DNA of 64,000 nucleotides from Brevinematales bacterium (lineage in GTDB: Bacteria; Spirochaetota; Brevinematia; Brevinematales; Thermospiraceae), in NCBI GenBank assembly GCA_026417555.1, contig JAOADA010000002.1:234244-298243 (forward strand). Direction: 5' to 3'. The number at the start of each line of letters is the position of its first letter. Within the stretch, counting starts at the first letter, position 1. Below the pieces are notes generated by a model that did no database searches, was not told the DNA's origin, and saw only the letters and a program-made list of their open reading frames with translations. A program made the translations under genes and the position numbers. This document shows positions 42,959 through 52,785 of this stretch, one piece after another.

Positions 42959-45388
42959 ATGTATGGTAAAGAATGTAAAAAAACGATGTGTGCAATGACT
43001 GGGTATAGACGGGTTTGTTTTTTGAAAACCTTTTTTCAAAAGGTGGTGTTTTTTTGGGGGATGGTGCTGTATGTCCTCTGTCCTCTTTCGGGAAAAGCCC
43101 TTCTCCTTGAGGGAAGACTTGTTCACAGGCTTACCCTTCTTCCTGTTCCAAATGGGACGGTAATTCTTAGCGTTTCAAATCATCTCCCTCGTTTTGCAAC
43201 ATCTGATGAATCCGGAAGGTTTATTTTTGACGATGTTCCTCAGGGTTTTCTTGTTCTTGAGACAAAGGCGGTAGGTTTCTATCCAGAAAAAATCTCTTTT
43301 GTCCTCCAGAGGAACACCGTCTTTCCCATATATCTCACTCCTCTCCCGACGGCCTCAGGGGGAGAGATTGAGGTGACGGCTGAAAGGCAACGGGCAATTC
43401 CCAAAACCACGGTGGGACGTACCGATATCCAGAAATCCTCGGCTTCTTTGACTTCTGATCCTCTCGATACCCTGAAAAAGATGCCTGGGGTTGAATCTAT
43501 CGCCTCTCGAGATCTCTCTACTGGATCGAAACTCAGTGTTCGTGGGGGAGAGGGATTCGAGACAGCGGCAGACCTTGATGGTCTGTTTCTTGTGAGTTTT
43601 TTTCATCGGGGGCTTCTTCCTGATTCTCTTTTCATTGATGATATGATAGAAGAAATGGCCCTTTACAAGGGGGTGGCGCCTGCAGACTATGGGCAGATAC
43701 TTTCGGGGTTTCTTGCTGTGAGGCAAATTAATCCACCGGTGGGGTTTCATGGAAAATTCAATTGCGGTCTCCTTTCTACCTATCTCACTCTTTATGGCAA
43801 GACCTCAGACGAGAGATGGCAATGGGCGACAGGGATCAGACGGACACACTATGATCTTGTGCTTCCCCTCTTTTTTCAAGAGACAACGGACACCAGAGCC
43901 GTTCAAGTGCCGTATTATCTTGACAGCCATGGAAAAGTTCAGTACAAAACATTCTCGGATGAGTTTCTTTTGAGTTATCTTGTTTCTCTTGAACCGGGGT
44001 ATTTCACCAACCTTGAACCAACGAGAGAGATCAAGGGAAGGTTTTTCTACCTTTATGCGGGAATAAATCTGGCGTGGATACACCGATGGTCTTCCAATCT
44101 CATGATAGAACAGTCCCTAAGTTTCTTGCATCATGATACCACCGCTGGGTTAGATTTTCAGACCAATGTCAAAACCCATCTGAGGGACACGGGAATCCTC
44201 TCCCGGTATCGTGTTGTTCCACGCTTCTTTCTCTCTGAAGATTTTTCTCTTGTGGGGGGTGGTGAGGTGATGGTGTATCCCCATCTTGCTTATTCCAATC
44301 TTATCAGGGGAACTTACACCAATATTCTTACCCTCCAAGTAGAAGCTACAAACTTTGCTGAAGTCTCTGCTCAAACGAATACCACCTTTTTTGCTGTGTT
44401 TGGTGGGCTTGAGTGGAGTCTCTGGGAGAAACAGGTGATTCTCTCCCCAGGTTTTCGGGTGGGGTATTTTCCTGTTGTGAGAAGAGTTTCTTTTGATCCT
44501 AGAATCAATGCGGAATGGCGCCTTTCGAGGGAGAATATCCTTTTTATGGGGGTTGGACATCTTTCTCAATGGCCGACAGAACCCTACCTATTTGCCTTCT
44601 ACACCTCCAATCAGCAGTACCGAGAGATTCCAGGTGTTTGGCACGCGGTGATAGGGACACGACTCCTTTTCAATGATTTTTGGGAAATCACCACTGAAAC
44701 GTATGCCAAACATTATGAGAATCCTGTGACTCGAACCTCTAACCTCCATATGGAGTTTCAAAGTGGTGGAATGAAGAAAGAGATTGTGGGTATCGAGCTT
44801 CTTCTTCGAAAACGAAAGGGTGGTATCCCGTGGTATGGATGGATAAGTGGAAGCCTCATGAACCAATGGTTTTTTCTCGAAGAGGGAATAGACCCAAACA
44901 GTTTTTCTGGGGTGTCCATCTCGGTAGATGAACAGGGTACCATGCAGAGTGGTATTCTTTCGGCATGGCAGTTTGACCAGCCTCCCAGGGGAAGATGGTT
45001 CTCGATTCCTTCCTATAAAGCTAACCTCACGGCTATGTGGGATTTTGCAAAAAACTGGAGCCTCACCGTGGAGTTTCGTTACGAATCTCGAGGGGTTGTT
45101 ACCCCTGTTGAGGGGGCGGATGTTCTTCTTATTGGGACCAATGCCGTATATGTCCCACGCTATGGTGCCTTCCTCTCGGAAAAACTCCCGGATAGCCACC
45201 AGCTCAATCTCAAGCTTGAGTGGACTCCTCTCTGGTTTGGGCTCCCCTGCGGCATCTATCTTCAAGTGATGAATATCTACAACTTTCGTGATGTGTTCTA
45301 TACCTATACTCCAGATTATTCCTTGCGAAAAACCAATTTTTCCCCACTGGGTATCTATGGATATGGAGGTGTATGGGTGAGGTGGTAA
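42959..45388 (+). CDS. TonB-dependent-receptor-like outer-membrane protein
   Basis: Protein of 809 residues. The N-terminal basic and hydrophobic stretch (about 20-45, with FFQKVVFFWGMVLYVLCPLSG) is a signal peptide with a long n-region. Next come a carboxypeptidase-regulatory-like beta sandwich (about 47-125: GRLVHRLTLLPVPNGTVILSVSN...), a plug domain (about 130-240: SDPLDTLKKMPGVESIASRD, LSVRGGEGFETAADLDGL) and a long barrel ending in an aromatic residue (GGVWVRW). It would import a ligand, perhaps a metal chelate or sugar, with TonB. No TonB or ABC importer is near. The ATG was chosen because GAGAGGAG precedes it. Confidence 0.85.
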   Translation: MYGKECKKTMCAMTGYRRVCFLKTFFQKVVFFWGMVLYVLCPLSGKALLLEGRLVHRLTLLPVPNGTVILSVSNHLPRFATSDESGRFIFDDVPQGFLVLETKAVGFYPEKISFVLQRNTVFPIYLTPLPTASGGEIEVTAERQRAIPKTTVGRTDIQKSSASLTSDPLDTLKKMPGVESIASRDLSTGSKLSVRGGEGFETAADLDGLFLVSFFHRGLLPDSLFIDDMIEEMALYKGVAPADYGQILSGFLAVRQINPPVGFHGKFNCGLLSTYLTLYGKTSDERWQWATGIRRTHYDLVLPLFFQETTDTRAVQVPYYLDSHGKVQYKTFSDEFLLSYLVSLEPGYFTNLEPTREIKGRFFYLYAGINLAWIHRWSSNLMIEQSLSFLHHDTTAGLDFQTNVKTHLRDTGILSRYRVVPRFFLSEDFSLVGGGEVMVYPHLAYSNLIRGTYTNILTLQVEATNFAEVSAQTNTTFFAVFGGLEWSLWEKQVILSPGFRVGYFPVVRRVSFDPRINAEWRLSRENILFMGVGHLSQWPTEPYLFAFYTSNQQYREIPGVWHAVIGTRLLFNDFWEITTETYAKHYENPVTRTSNLHMEFQSGGMKKEIVGIELLLRKRKGGIPWYGWISGSLMNQWFFLEEGIDPNSFSGVSISVDEQGTMQSGILSAWQFDQPPRGRWFSIPSYKANLTAMWDFAKNWSLTVEFRYESRGVVTPVEGADVLLIGTNAVYVPRYGAFLSEKLPDSHQLNLKLEWTPLWFGLPCGIYLQVMNIYNFRDVFYTYTPDYSLRKTNFSPLGIYGYGGVWVRW

Positions 45389-45438
45389 ATGTTTTCTCAC
45401 TCCTTGGAAAAAGGATGAGATTGGAAAGAACGTGGAGA

Positions 45439-46041
45439 TTATTCTCTCAGGCAGGAGAGATAGGGAGAGAGTTCTTTGTGATAGATCTGACGAAGTTTTT
45501 CGTTTGTGTATCCCACACGACGAGAAAGAGGGCTTGGAGAGGGGAGGGTGACTATCTGAGGAAAAAAACTTTCTCCCATCGCATGTCCCTTTCTCCAGGA
45601 GAGAAGGGAGTGTGTGACATACTGACTGGTGGCAAAAATCCTCTGGGCAGAAGAAAGTATTTCTTCAAGATGAGGGTTCCAACGAACGGGGACAATATCT
45701 TTATCTGATGTTTTCCCCGCACTTTCTATCTCCGCATACACATCAGTAATGCCCATACCTAACTTCTGAAGGATTTCCTGTCTTTGCTGTACGGCCACTG
45801 GATTTTCCCATCCCCAAGACAAGGCCTCAAAAGACAGAAGGTCCCTTTCAAAGAGAAGAGATGCCAAAATTGGCCAGAATCGGTTGTGATCACTCCCATA
45901 GAAATAGTTGACATCTTTTTCCCTTTTTATCCTTCCAAACGCCTCTTTTATCAACACTGAGGGAAAACTTCCCACAAACCACAGCTCTTTCCCCCGGTAT
46001 TCCAAAAAAGCCTCTTCCAGGTAACGATGAACAATCCTCAT
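45439..46041 (-). CDS. Uracil-DNA-glycosylase-superfamily protein
   Basis: Protein of 200 residues. LWFVGSFPS followed by YFYGSDHNRFWPILASLL is the N-terminal active-site pattern of the deoxyinosine/uracil-DNA glycosylase branch, and LPSPSPLSRR is the C-terminal DNA-binding loop (LPSTSPAN-like). It would remove deaminated bases. The residue following the motif GSFPS lacks the usual Asp, so activity is uncertain. It is the third gene after the EAL and PilZ genes, starting by ATGA overlap. Confidence 0.75.
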   Translation of the reverse strand: MRIVHRYLEEAFLEYRGKELWFVGSFPSVLIKEAFGRIKREKDVNYFYGSDHNRFWPILASLLFERDLLSFEALSWGWENPVAVQQRQEILQKLGMGITDVYAEIESAGKTSDKDIVPVRWNPHLEEILSSAQRIFATSQYVTHSLLSWRKGHAMGESFFPQIVTLPSPSPLSRRVGYTNEKLRQIYHKELSPYLSCLRE

Positions 46042-47057
46042 ATCTTTTCATGCGTTTCTCCCATCCCTGAAACAGGATGGGTGGTAGCTAATTTGATCTC
46101 AAGGGCCTTTTCTTTCAAAAGGTGCATGAGTTGTTGGCGTACCTCATAGGGGAGATAGAGAAAGGAGAGGCTGTACACATAATCATTCTCTTGACGTAAG
46201 AGTTCCCTTCCCACCACACATTCGAGTTGGATGTTTCCGTTCTCCTTGGGGATCGTAAGGTAATACACAGCCTTTTTATCAAGGCGCGGACCACGAATAC
46301 GGCATCCCTCCCAACTGAGATCCATAAGAAGTACCTTGAGGGACTGATTTTGACGAATGTCACGCAAAAAAACAGTTATCCCAAACGGAAGCCTTTCATA
46401 ACGACGTTCTGCTGAGAGATAGATTTCTTTTGGAAGGGAGATCACGAAGGTATCGTTGAGCCTTACCTCTAAGACTCGTACCTTTCCCCGGAAGTGAAAC
46501 CTCTCGACGGTATAAGCGACTATCATCTCATCTCCCTTCTCAATAACGAACTGAAGGGTGGGTACATACTGAAGTACAATTCCTTGAGGGATTCTTTCTT
46601 TCACTTCTGTTTCAAAAAGATAAAACTTTCCCTCCTTGACGATCTCACATTCCACATGGTATCCAACAAGAAGGGGATAAATGCGCTGGAGTTCCCGTTC
46701 ATGGCGCTTGCTAACCTGGAGCCTCTTCATCGAGTGAAGAAAAAACTCGCTATACCGTTCCAAGACATAGGCAGGTACAGCCTGTGCTGTTTTCTCTACC
46801 TTTTTAAAATCAGTGATAAGGTCTTGGATGGCCTCGTATTGGGCAGGAGAGATCTTTGGTTTGACCACAAGCGGAGAATGGATTTTTTTCACCACAGGAA
46901 TCTCTATGATGGTTTTTCGGTACTTTTTCACCACCTCTCGAAACCACACAAACACAAGCCCACTCAAGGCAAATCCCACCAAAAATCCCACCAAAGATCC
47001 CACCCGATTTATTCTCTGAAAGCTCTCGGAAATCATCTGGATAATATTGCCATCCAT
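46038..47057 (-). CDS. Membrane-anchored PilZ-domain protein (c-di-GMP effector)
   Basis: Protein of 339 residues. One N-terminal membrane helix (about 20-42), a helical linker, then a beta-rich part. The PilZ motifs are RRYER (RxxxR) at about residue 215 and DLSWEGCRIRG (D/NxSxxG) about 30 residues later, so c-di-GMP binding is expected. The layout recalls YcgR-type brakes with a separate N-terminal beta domain. It follows the EAL gene by 3 bases (AAGGAG site inside the gap), so enzyme and receptor are made together. Confidence 0.85.
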   Translation of the reverse strand: MDGNIIQMISESFQRINRVGSLVGFLVGFALSGLVFVWFREVVKKYRKTIIEIPVVKKIHSPLVVKPKISPAQYEAIQDLITDFKKVEKTAQAVPAYVLERYSEFFLHSMKRLQVSKRHERELQRIYPLLVGYHVECEIVKEGKFYLFETEVKERIPQGIVLQYVPTLQFVIEKGDEMIVAYTVERFHFRGKVRVLEVRLNDTFVISLPKEIYLSAERRYERLPFGITVFLRDIRQNQSLKVLLMDLSWEGCRIRGPRLDKKAVYYLTIPKENGNIQLECVVGRELLRQENDYVYSLSFLYLPYEVRQQLMHLLKEKALEIKLATTHPVSGMGETHEKI

Positions 47058-47060
47058 ACC

Positions 47061-49202
47061 TTACTCCTTAGTAAAGAGTTTCTCATAGGGTACCGGTGGA
47101 CTGAAATAAAACCCCTGGGCATAATCTACACCGAGTTCTTTCACCTTGTGCCATACCACCTCATTGTGCACATATTCTGCCACCGTTTTTGCCCCAAGTT
47201 CCTTTGCAAGTTGACAGATGGACTTCACAAGGCTATAAGCCGTTTCATCTCTATCAAGATTTTTGATCAGAGAGCCATCTATCTTGATGAAATCAGGCCT
47301 CAGAGAAAACACATGATAGAAGTTTGAGTATCCCGCTCCAAAATCATCGATGGCTAATTTACACCCCAGGGCAAGAAACGGTTTCAAGGCCTCTTTGATC
47401 TCTTCATAGTTTTGGATGCTCTCTGACTCAGTGATCTCCATCACAATTCGACTCGGATTCTCAAAATTGGAAAAGGACGAGAGGAGAAAATGCTTGAGTT
47501 TCTTGTCAGCCAAATCTTCTGGGCTAAAATTGAGAGAGACCTGATAAGGAAGTGAACGAAAGTGGTCAAGGGCATGCATCACGACGGATCTCGAAATAAA
47601 CGAGTAAAGCTTTGCTTGTTTGGCTAACGTAAGGAAGGTAAGAGGAGGAATCATTTCCCCTGAGGGCAACTGAATACGGACCAAGGCCTCGTATTTTTCT
47701 ACCCTCCCACTATGGTTATTGATAATTGGTTGATAAAAATTTACCAAGTAGGAATGTTGGATAGCCTCTCTCACTCTCCCGAGAGTTTTGAGGTTTTCCT
47801 CCGTCTGGTGGGAGAGTTCCTTCATATCCTCGGCAATGAAGAAAAATGAGTGCATTACCTTGGCCTTTTTGAGAAGACCGGCCATAGCGGTGAGTACCGC
47901 ATTGCCCTCTATCCCCGGAGCAAGAAGATTTGCCCCGAGGATACCCGCTATGAAAGAGAGATAGATCTGTTGTCCGCCCACATTGTAGGCGAGATTTGAG
48001 AGGTTTTCAAGAAAGTAAGTGGCTATCACCTCAAGTTCTCGTCTCTCCATCGTTTGGTCGATCACAAGCAAAAACCTGTCTGCCCAGAGCTTGTAGAGAA
48101 AGGTTTTTGGATAAATCGAAAGGTTAGAAAGCCTCTGGGCTGTTTGGACAAGTACTTTGTCTCCCATGACACTACCAAAGTACATATTCCATTCACTAAA
48201 ATTTTCAATATCAAAAAGAAGAAGGTTAGGGTGCTCAAAGGTGGAAAAATCTTCAAGAAATTTATTGCCATTGGGAAGACCTGTGAGCTTATCATGGTGG
48301 TAATTGTATCGGAGTTGTTGGAAGAGTTTGTCATTGGCATAGTAACTTGCCTCAAGGGTTTCTGCAAGGCGATTAAAAGCCAGTACGGTTTCCTTCATTT
48401 CATCAGATAGTCCTTCCTCAAGAGGGATACGGTAGTGATAATCCTGGTTTTCAAATCGACGTACTCCTTCTAAAAAGGATTGCCAGGTTCGAGCAAAACG
48501 ACCAAACACCCGATGTTGAAACCAAAGATACACCACGAGAAAGAATACCAAAACGGTGAGTCCAATATACACAAAGTGTTTCATCAGGACACCAAAGATC
48601 CTGACAGGCATAAATCCTACAAGAAACACCCCCGTCTCAAGCCGCTGCAAAAACCATGCCCCATTCTTTACAAAAACAGGTCCAACGGGTCCCTCTAAAA
48701 AAAACCACTCTTCATGGGTTTTGAGGATATTCTCTATCTCCTGGTGTTTGAAGGGAGATGTCGTAAGGGATACTTCTTGATAGTGAGGAAAGGAGACCAG
48801 AAAAAGACTCCATTCCTTACTTGCCTTTTCATCATACAGGGTTTTTACCGGGATAAGAAGAAGTCTATTGGTGTGACGTATCCAAAGGTAGGGGTGAGAG
48901 TCTATCCAAAGAAGACCTCCATACTGTTGTTCCTTCCTCTGAAAAAAAGATTCTACCACTGTTCCCCCTATGCCGGGGTCTTTTCCCGAGAGGAGTTGGC
49001 CCTTCTCGTTGAACACCGCTTCCGGAGAGGAAAACGATTTCCGTACCTCTTCTCCAAAAACTTCGAACATTTTTGTTGCCGTAAATCGAAACTCCCGCTG
49101 AACGGCGTAAAGAAAGAAAGCATGAAGTGTTACAAACACGATTCCCAAGGAGACAAAAAAAAGCACACCTGTGAAGAGGGCCATCCTTCGTTCGAGTTTC
49201 AT
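47061..49202 (-). CDS. c-di-GMP phosphodiesterase with degenerate GGDEF and intact EAL domains
   Basis: Inner-membrane protein of 713 residues. Two membrane helices (about 10-32 and 225-245) flank a periplasmic sensor; a HAMP-like part follows, then a GGDEF domain (about 310-475) whose active loop is WADRF instead of GGDEF, so it probably makes no c-di-GMP. The EAL domain (about 480-710) keeps YEALVR, the Asn in LNFSPED, EITES, AIDDFGAGYSN, DFIKIDGS and the glutamate in TVAEYV, so it should cut c-di-GMP. The start at 49202 follows AAGGGAAAT; the frame is also open 11 codons upstream with a TTG. Confidence 0.92.
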   Translation of the reverse strand: MKLERRMALFTGVLFFVSLGIVFVTLHAFFLYAVQREFRFTATKMFEVFGEEVRKSFSSPEAVFNEKGQLLSGKDPGIGGTVVESFFQRKEQQYGGLLWIDSHPYLWIRHTNRLLLIPVKTLYDEKASKEWSLFLVSFPHYQEVSLTTSPFKHQEIENILKTHEEWFFLEGPVGPVFVKNGAWFLQRLETGVFLVGFMPVRIFGVLMKHFVYIGLTVLVFFLVVYLWFQHRVFGRFARTWQSFLEGVRRFENQDYHYRIPLEEGLSDEMKETVLAFNRLAETLEASYYANDKLFQQLRYNYHHDKLTGLPNGNKFLEDFSTFEHPNLLLFDIENFSEWNMYFGSVMGDKVLVQTAQRLSNLSIYPKTFLYKLWADRFLLVIDQTMERRELEVIATYFLENLSNLAYNVGGQQIYLSFIAGILGANLLAPGIEGNAVLTAMAGLLKKAKVMHSFFFIAEDMKELSHQTEENLKTLGRVREAIQHSYLVNFYQPIINNHSGRVEKYEALVRIQLPSGEMIPPLTFLTLAKQAKLYSFISRSVVMHALDHFRSLPYQVSLNFSPEDLADKKLKHFLLSSFSNFENPSRIVMEITESESIQNYEEIKEALKPFLALGCKLAIDDFGAGYSNFYHVFSLRPDFIKIDGSLIKNLDRDETAYSLVKSICQLAKELGAKTVAEYVHNEVVWHKVKELGVDYAQGFYFSPPVPYEKLFTKE

Positions 49203-49444
49203 ATTTCCCTTCTTTTTCATAAAAGTATCGGCCAAAGGGTGGAGAAAAGATAAATTCTTTGCCTCCTTTGAAGAAAGTTTTCTTTTTTCTTGGTTTTTTC
49301 CGTTCTCGAGAGAGGAGAGGGCTTTTCTCTTTTGAGGTTACCGCTTTCGAAACAGGGGTGAGAAAAAAGCATCCCTTTTCTTTTTTCAAAGGGATAACTC
49401 TCACCTGTGTAAAGCTTTGGGGCTTTCAGGGGTTGAAAAATGTG

Positions 49445-49480
49445 GTGTCCCTTGCTTGGAAGAAGCAAGGGACACCCTTT
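49445..49480. terminator. Terminator after the alpha-amylase gene
   Basis: A 13-bp perfect stem (GTGTCCCTTGCTT / AAGCAAGGGACAC) with a 5-base loop. A T-run follows on both strands, stronger on the plus side. Confidence 0.8.
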
Positions 49481-49485
49481 TTCTT

Positions 49486-51372
49486 CTAAGGGAGGTGAAC
49501 CTCATAAAGAGCCGCTGACACTGGGGGCAAAACGAGTGGTATACCTGCGTTTTTGGATAGTCTATTGGTTGTTTTGGCCGCTTCAAAGGAAATATCTGGC
49601 AACCCTCCCAAAAGATCCTTCAGCCGGTAGGTGCCTTTCACAGGAAGTTTGGCAGCTTCCCAGAGGGCCTGAGGAAGCTTCACAACAAAGCGTTTTTCTT
49701 CTCGTTCAAAGTTTGCTACCACGAGAACCATTTTTCCCTCGGTATAGCGGGCAAAGGCAAGGATGCCATCACTGAATCCTTCGCTCTGTGGGAGAAGACG
49801 ATCTTTTACCTGGACGGCCTCATTGGCAAAACCAAGATCATACATTTTTCCACCAGCAAGGGCTGGGTGAGTCTTCACTGTAGAAAGAAGTTTCTGGTAG
49901 AATGTGCGCAGCTTCTTTTGATCCTCGGAGAGTTGGCCACCATCAAACTTTCCCCCATTGACCCATTTCTGATGCTCTGGTACTCCCCAAAAGTCAAAGA
50001 TGGTTGTCCGTCCGTCATCCCCACCAAAACCTTCTTTTCCTGTGGCGGGTTCTCCTACTTCTTGACCAAAGTAGATCATGACAGGACCGGCATAGACGCT
50101 CGCCACTACCGTCATTCCCGGTATTCCCATCCAGGGATCAGCAGCGAACCCCTTCGAGGCGATACGCTCCTCATCGTGGTTTTCAAGAAAGGCAAGCATG
50201 TGATCAGAAAAGTCTTTCACCTTCAACCAACTGTAGTAAAACCCTTTTCGATCATAGGTGGGTTTCTTTTTCATAAAGGGTTTGACTGAATCATAGAGCC
50301 CTACTTTGTCATAAAGGTAGTCAAATTTCCCTTCGGTGAGGTATTTCTTGTAGGCTGAAGGATTGTAGATCTCGGCAATAAAAATGATGTGAGGATATTT
50401 CTCTTTCACTTGGGGGATCACCCATCCCCAAAACTCGACAGGTACCATCTCTGCCATATCGCAGCGAAAACCATCTACCCCCAGCGAAGCCCAATACAAG
50501 AGAATATCTCTCATCTTTCCCCATGTGTTTGGCGTAGGGACAAAGTAGGTTTTGCGTTTGTTTTGGAGATCTACCCCATAGTTTAACTTGACTGTTTCAA
50601 ACCAATCGCCTATCGATGGCTTGGGTGAAAACACATCGTTTCCTGTTGCCTTGGCAGGGGTTTCCTTGAATTGGCCATCTTCACCCGGGAGATTTATGTT
50701 TTTTCCTGCGGGGTCATATCCTTTGGGGACCTCAAACGACGTGCCGGGAAGATAGTAGAAATTATTGTTGGGATCAAAAGCCACGTTGGTATTGTCTCCC
50801 TCTCCCAAATCTTTCACCCCTTTTGGTTTGGCCAAAGACCTATATCCACGGGCCACATGATTAGGAACAAAATCGATGATCACCTTTATGCCATGTTTAT
50901 GGGTTCTCTCCACAAGTGCCCGAAACTCATCCATCCGGCGGGCAACATTGTGGGCCAAAAGGGGTGAGACGTCATAGTAATCTTTTATGGCATAGGGAGA
51001 ACCGGCCCTTCCCTTTACTACGTCGGGATCATCGAGAGGGATGCCATACCGACTAAAATCCTCCATCGTCGCGTGGGCAATTACGCCGGTATACCAGATA
51101 TAATCCACCCCAAAATCCTTTAATGCTCGTAGGGCCGTATCAGTGATGTCTCCAAATCGAGATACCCCATTCTCTTCCATACTCCCATAGAATACTCGAT
51201 TGGTGTTGGTGTTGGCAAAGAGTCGTGTCATCATCTGGTAGATGATCACTTTTCGATTCTGGGGGGTATAGGCCATCTCATTTCTGTCTGGGGGAAGATC
51301 CTTCAGACTTAAAGAGGGGCTACATCCTCCTATGGTGATTATCAGCATCAAGAATACCCATTGTCTTTTCAT
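49486..51372 (-). CDS. Alpha-amylase family lipoprotein (GH13)
   Basis: Protein of 628 residues. A lipoprotein signal ends in ITIGGC (lipidated C17). The GH13 barrel follows: KVIIDFVPNH (region I), VDGFRCDMAE (region II, nucleophile Asp), FIAEIYNP (region III, acid Glu) and FLENHDEERI (region IV, Asp). A C-terminal beta domain starts near residue 545. It would hydrolyse alpha-glucans outside the inner membrane. The start has GGAGGTCAGGT upstream; a long open extension 5' of it is not likely translated. Confidence 0.93.
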   Translation of the reverse strand: MKRQWVFLMLIITIGGCSPSLSLKDLPPDRNEMAYTPQNRKVIIYQMMTRLFANTNTNRVFYGSMEENGVSRFGDITDTALRALKDFGVDYIWYTGVIAHATMEDFSRYGIPLDDPDVVKGRAGSPYAIKDYYDVSPLLAHNVARRMDEFRALVERTHKHGIKVIIDFVPNHVARGYRSLAKPKGVKDLGEGDNTNVAFDPNNNFYYLPGTSFEVPKGYDPAGKNINLPGEDGQFKETPAKATGNDVFSPKPSIGDWFETVKLNYGVDLQNKRKTYFVPTPNTWGKMRDILLYWASLGVDGFRCDMAEMVPVEFWGWVIPQVKEKYPHIIFIAEIYNPSAYKKYLTEGKFDYLYDKVGLYDSVKPFMKKKPTYDRKGFYYSWLKVKDFSDHMLAFLENHDEERIASKGFAADPWMGIPGMTVVASVYAGPVMIYFGQEVGEPATGKEGFGGDDGRTTIFDFWGVPEHQKWVNGGKFDGGQLSEDQKKLRTFYQKLLSTVKTHPALAGGKMYDLGFANEAVQVKDRLLPQSEGFSDGILAFARYTEGKMVLVVANFEREEKRFVVKLPQALWEAAKLPVKGTYRLKDLLGGLPDISFEAAKTTNRLSKNAGIPLVLPPVSAALYEVHLP

Positions 51373-51399
51373 ACCTGACCTCCTTTTTTGTATGTATTC

Positions 51400-51427
51400 A
51401 GTATAAGGGGAAAAAGAAAAAAAGCAA
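51400..51427 (-). promoter_or_regulatory. Promoter of the alpha-amylase gene
   Basis: TTGCTT (51422-51427), 16 bases, TATACT (51400-51405) on the minus strand. Confidence 0.65.
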
Positions 51428-51751
51428 GATATCCTGATTTCCCTCGATGGAGATGCCTCTCTGACGTCGCTTTGTCGCCAGAGAGTGAATATCACCGTGT
51501 CATAGGAAAAAAGAGCCTCCTTTTTCAAGGGCTTGGGTATAAGCATTTTTACAAGGAGAAATAAAAATTTTCTTTCAAATGTTTTTTTAACACTATTTCC
51601 TTGGTGGTATGTTTCAGGGGAAAAGTCCTCTCTTTCCCAAAGAAACCAGGGAGTGAAAACACTCATACCATCCAAAATTCACACTTTTTTCACCAAAAAT
51701 TCATACATTTTTCATATTTTTTCCCTATACTATTTTCCAAAGGAGAAGGGT
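51428..51751. other. Divergent intergenic region
   Basis: About 320 bases between the amylase and arsC genes. It holds a hairpin (CTCTCTG / CAGAGAG, 51449-51477), a short GAGTG-AAAA-CACTC hairpin near 51655, and a -10-like TATACT at 51726-51731 for arsC. No gene is supported. Confidence 0.5.
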
Positions 51752-52192
51752 ATGATACGGGTTTTGTTTGTCTGTGTGCACAATTCGGCAAGGAGTCAAA
51801 TGGCAGAGGCTTTTCTCAACTACTGGGGGGCAGGCCATTTTATTGCTGAGAGTGGGGGTATTACCCCGGGGAACCTCAATCCCTTAGCGGTACAGGTGAT
51901 GGCCGAGAAAGGGATTGATATCTCCCAGAATCGTCCCAAGGGGGTGTTTGACCTCTACAAAGAAGGACGAAAGTATGACTATGTCATTACTGTTTGTGAA
52001 AAAGAGGCGGCTGAACGCTGTCCTATTTTTCCTGGGAGAAACATTCGGATTGAATGGAGTTTCCCTAATCCTGAATATTTTACAGGTACCCAAGAGGAAA
52101 AACTCCAACAGATGCGAGAGGTTCGAGACAACATCGAGAAACATGTCCTTGCCTTCATTAAAAGCGAGGGGTTTTCTCCATCACAACCGTAA
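51752..52192 (+). CDS. arsC: Thioredoxin-coupled arsenate reductase / low-MW phosphatase
   Basis: Cytoplasmic protein of 146 residues with the low-molecular-weight tyrosine-phosphatase fold. The loop CVHNSAR holds nucleophile C8 and R14; C82 and C90 in VCEKEAAERCP are the extra cysteines of the thioredoxin-coupled ArsC reductases that pass electrons after arsenate is bound. No arsR or arsB lies nearby. The start has AAGGAGAAGGGT before it. The 3' end overlaps the convergent methyltransferase gene by 35 bases. Confidence 0.9.
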   Translation: MIRVLFVCVHNSARSQMAEAFLNYWGAGHFIAESGGITPGNLNPLAVQVMAEKGIDISQNRPKGVFDLYKEGRKYDYVITVCEKEAAERCPIFPGRNIRIEWSFPNPEYFTGTQEEKLQQMREVRDNIEKHVLAFIKSEGFSPSQP

Positions 52193-52772
52193 AATCATTG
52201 GGAAGATAATCTTCCAAAAGTGTAATTTTAAAGGGATAGGTCTTTTGAAGATACTCAACCACCTCGCGAGGGTTGTAGTAACGATAAGGGGGCGTTTGGC
52301 ACTCAGAACGGCAGTGGAGGGCATTAAAAACCACTGTTTCTCGTGCCCATGATAACATCTTGCCAACGGCTTCGTAAAGAAATGTCTTTTTCTGGCCAAG
52401 ATCTAAATTAAAAATTCCTGAGGCGTACACCACATCAAAACTTTGAAGCGATACCATGTTCTTCTCAAAGGGATTCCCCACAAGGAATACCCCCTGGGGG
52501 GTATACTCCCTGGCTACTCTTATCATCTCAGGAAGAGCATCTATCCCTGTATACACACAAGAGATGCCACGGTGTTGCAAGAACCGATACAAACTTCCTA
52601 TACCACAGCCTACATCAAGAAGGGATTTCCCTTCAAGGGGGACCGAGGATACCAACACCTCAAAACGTTTCTGATGAGAAAATGCATCTTCCCAATCAAG
52701 TTTGGCATACTCCTCTTTAGCAGCAAGAAAAGGAAGATAATGCTCCCGAAGTTTTTCCACGTATCTCTCCAT
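52158..52772 (-). CDS. SAM-dependent methyltransferase
   Basis: Class I methyltransferase of 204 residues. The SAM loop is SLLDVGCGIGSLYRFL (residues about 50-65), followed by the acidic residue in YTGIDALPEMI and FDVVYASGIFNL. The acceptor is unknown. It starts at the ATG rather than the TTG two codons earlier. It follows a small hypothetical gene by 13 bases and belongs to the flavodiiron operon. Confidence 0.85.
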   Translation of the reverse strand: MERYVEKLREHYLPFLAAKEEYAKLDWEDAFSHQKRFEVLVSSVPLEGKSLLDVGCGIGSLYRFLQHRGISCVYTGIDALPEMIRVAREYTPQGVFLVGNPFEKNMVSLQSFDVVYASGIFNLDLGQKKTFLYEAVGKMLSWARETVVFNALHCRSECQTPPYRYYNPREVVEYLQKTYPFKITLLEDYLPNDFTVVMEKTPRF

Positions 52773-52785
52773 ACTCAAGAGACAC

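Noticed and set aside
52490-52510. Palindrome ATACCCC-CTGG-GGGGTAT inside the methyltransferase gene
   Set aside because: Only 7-bp arms and explained by glycine/proline-type codons; too short to claim as a site.
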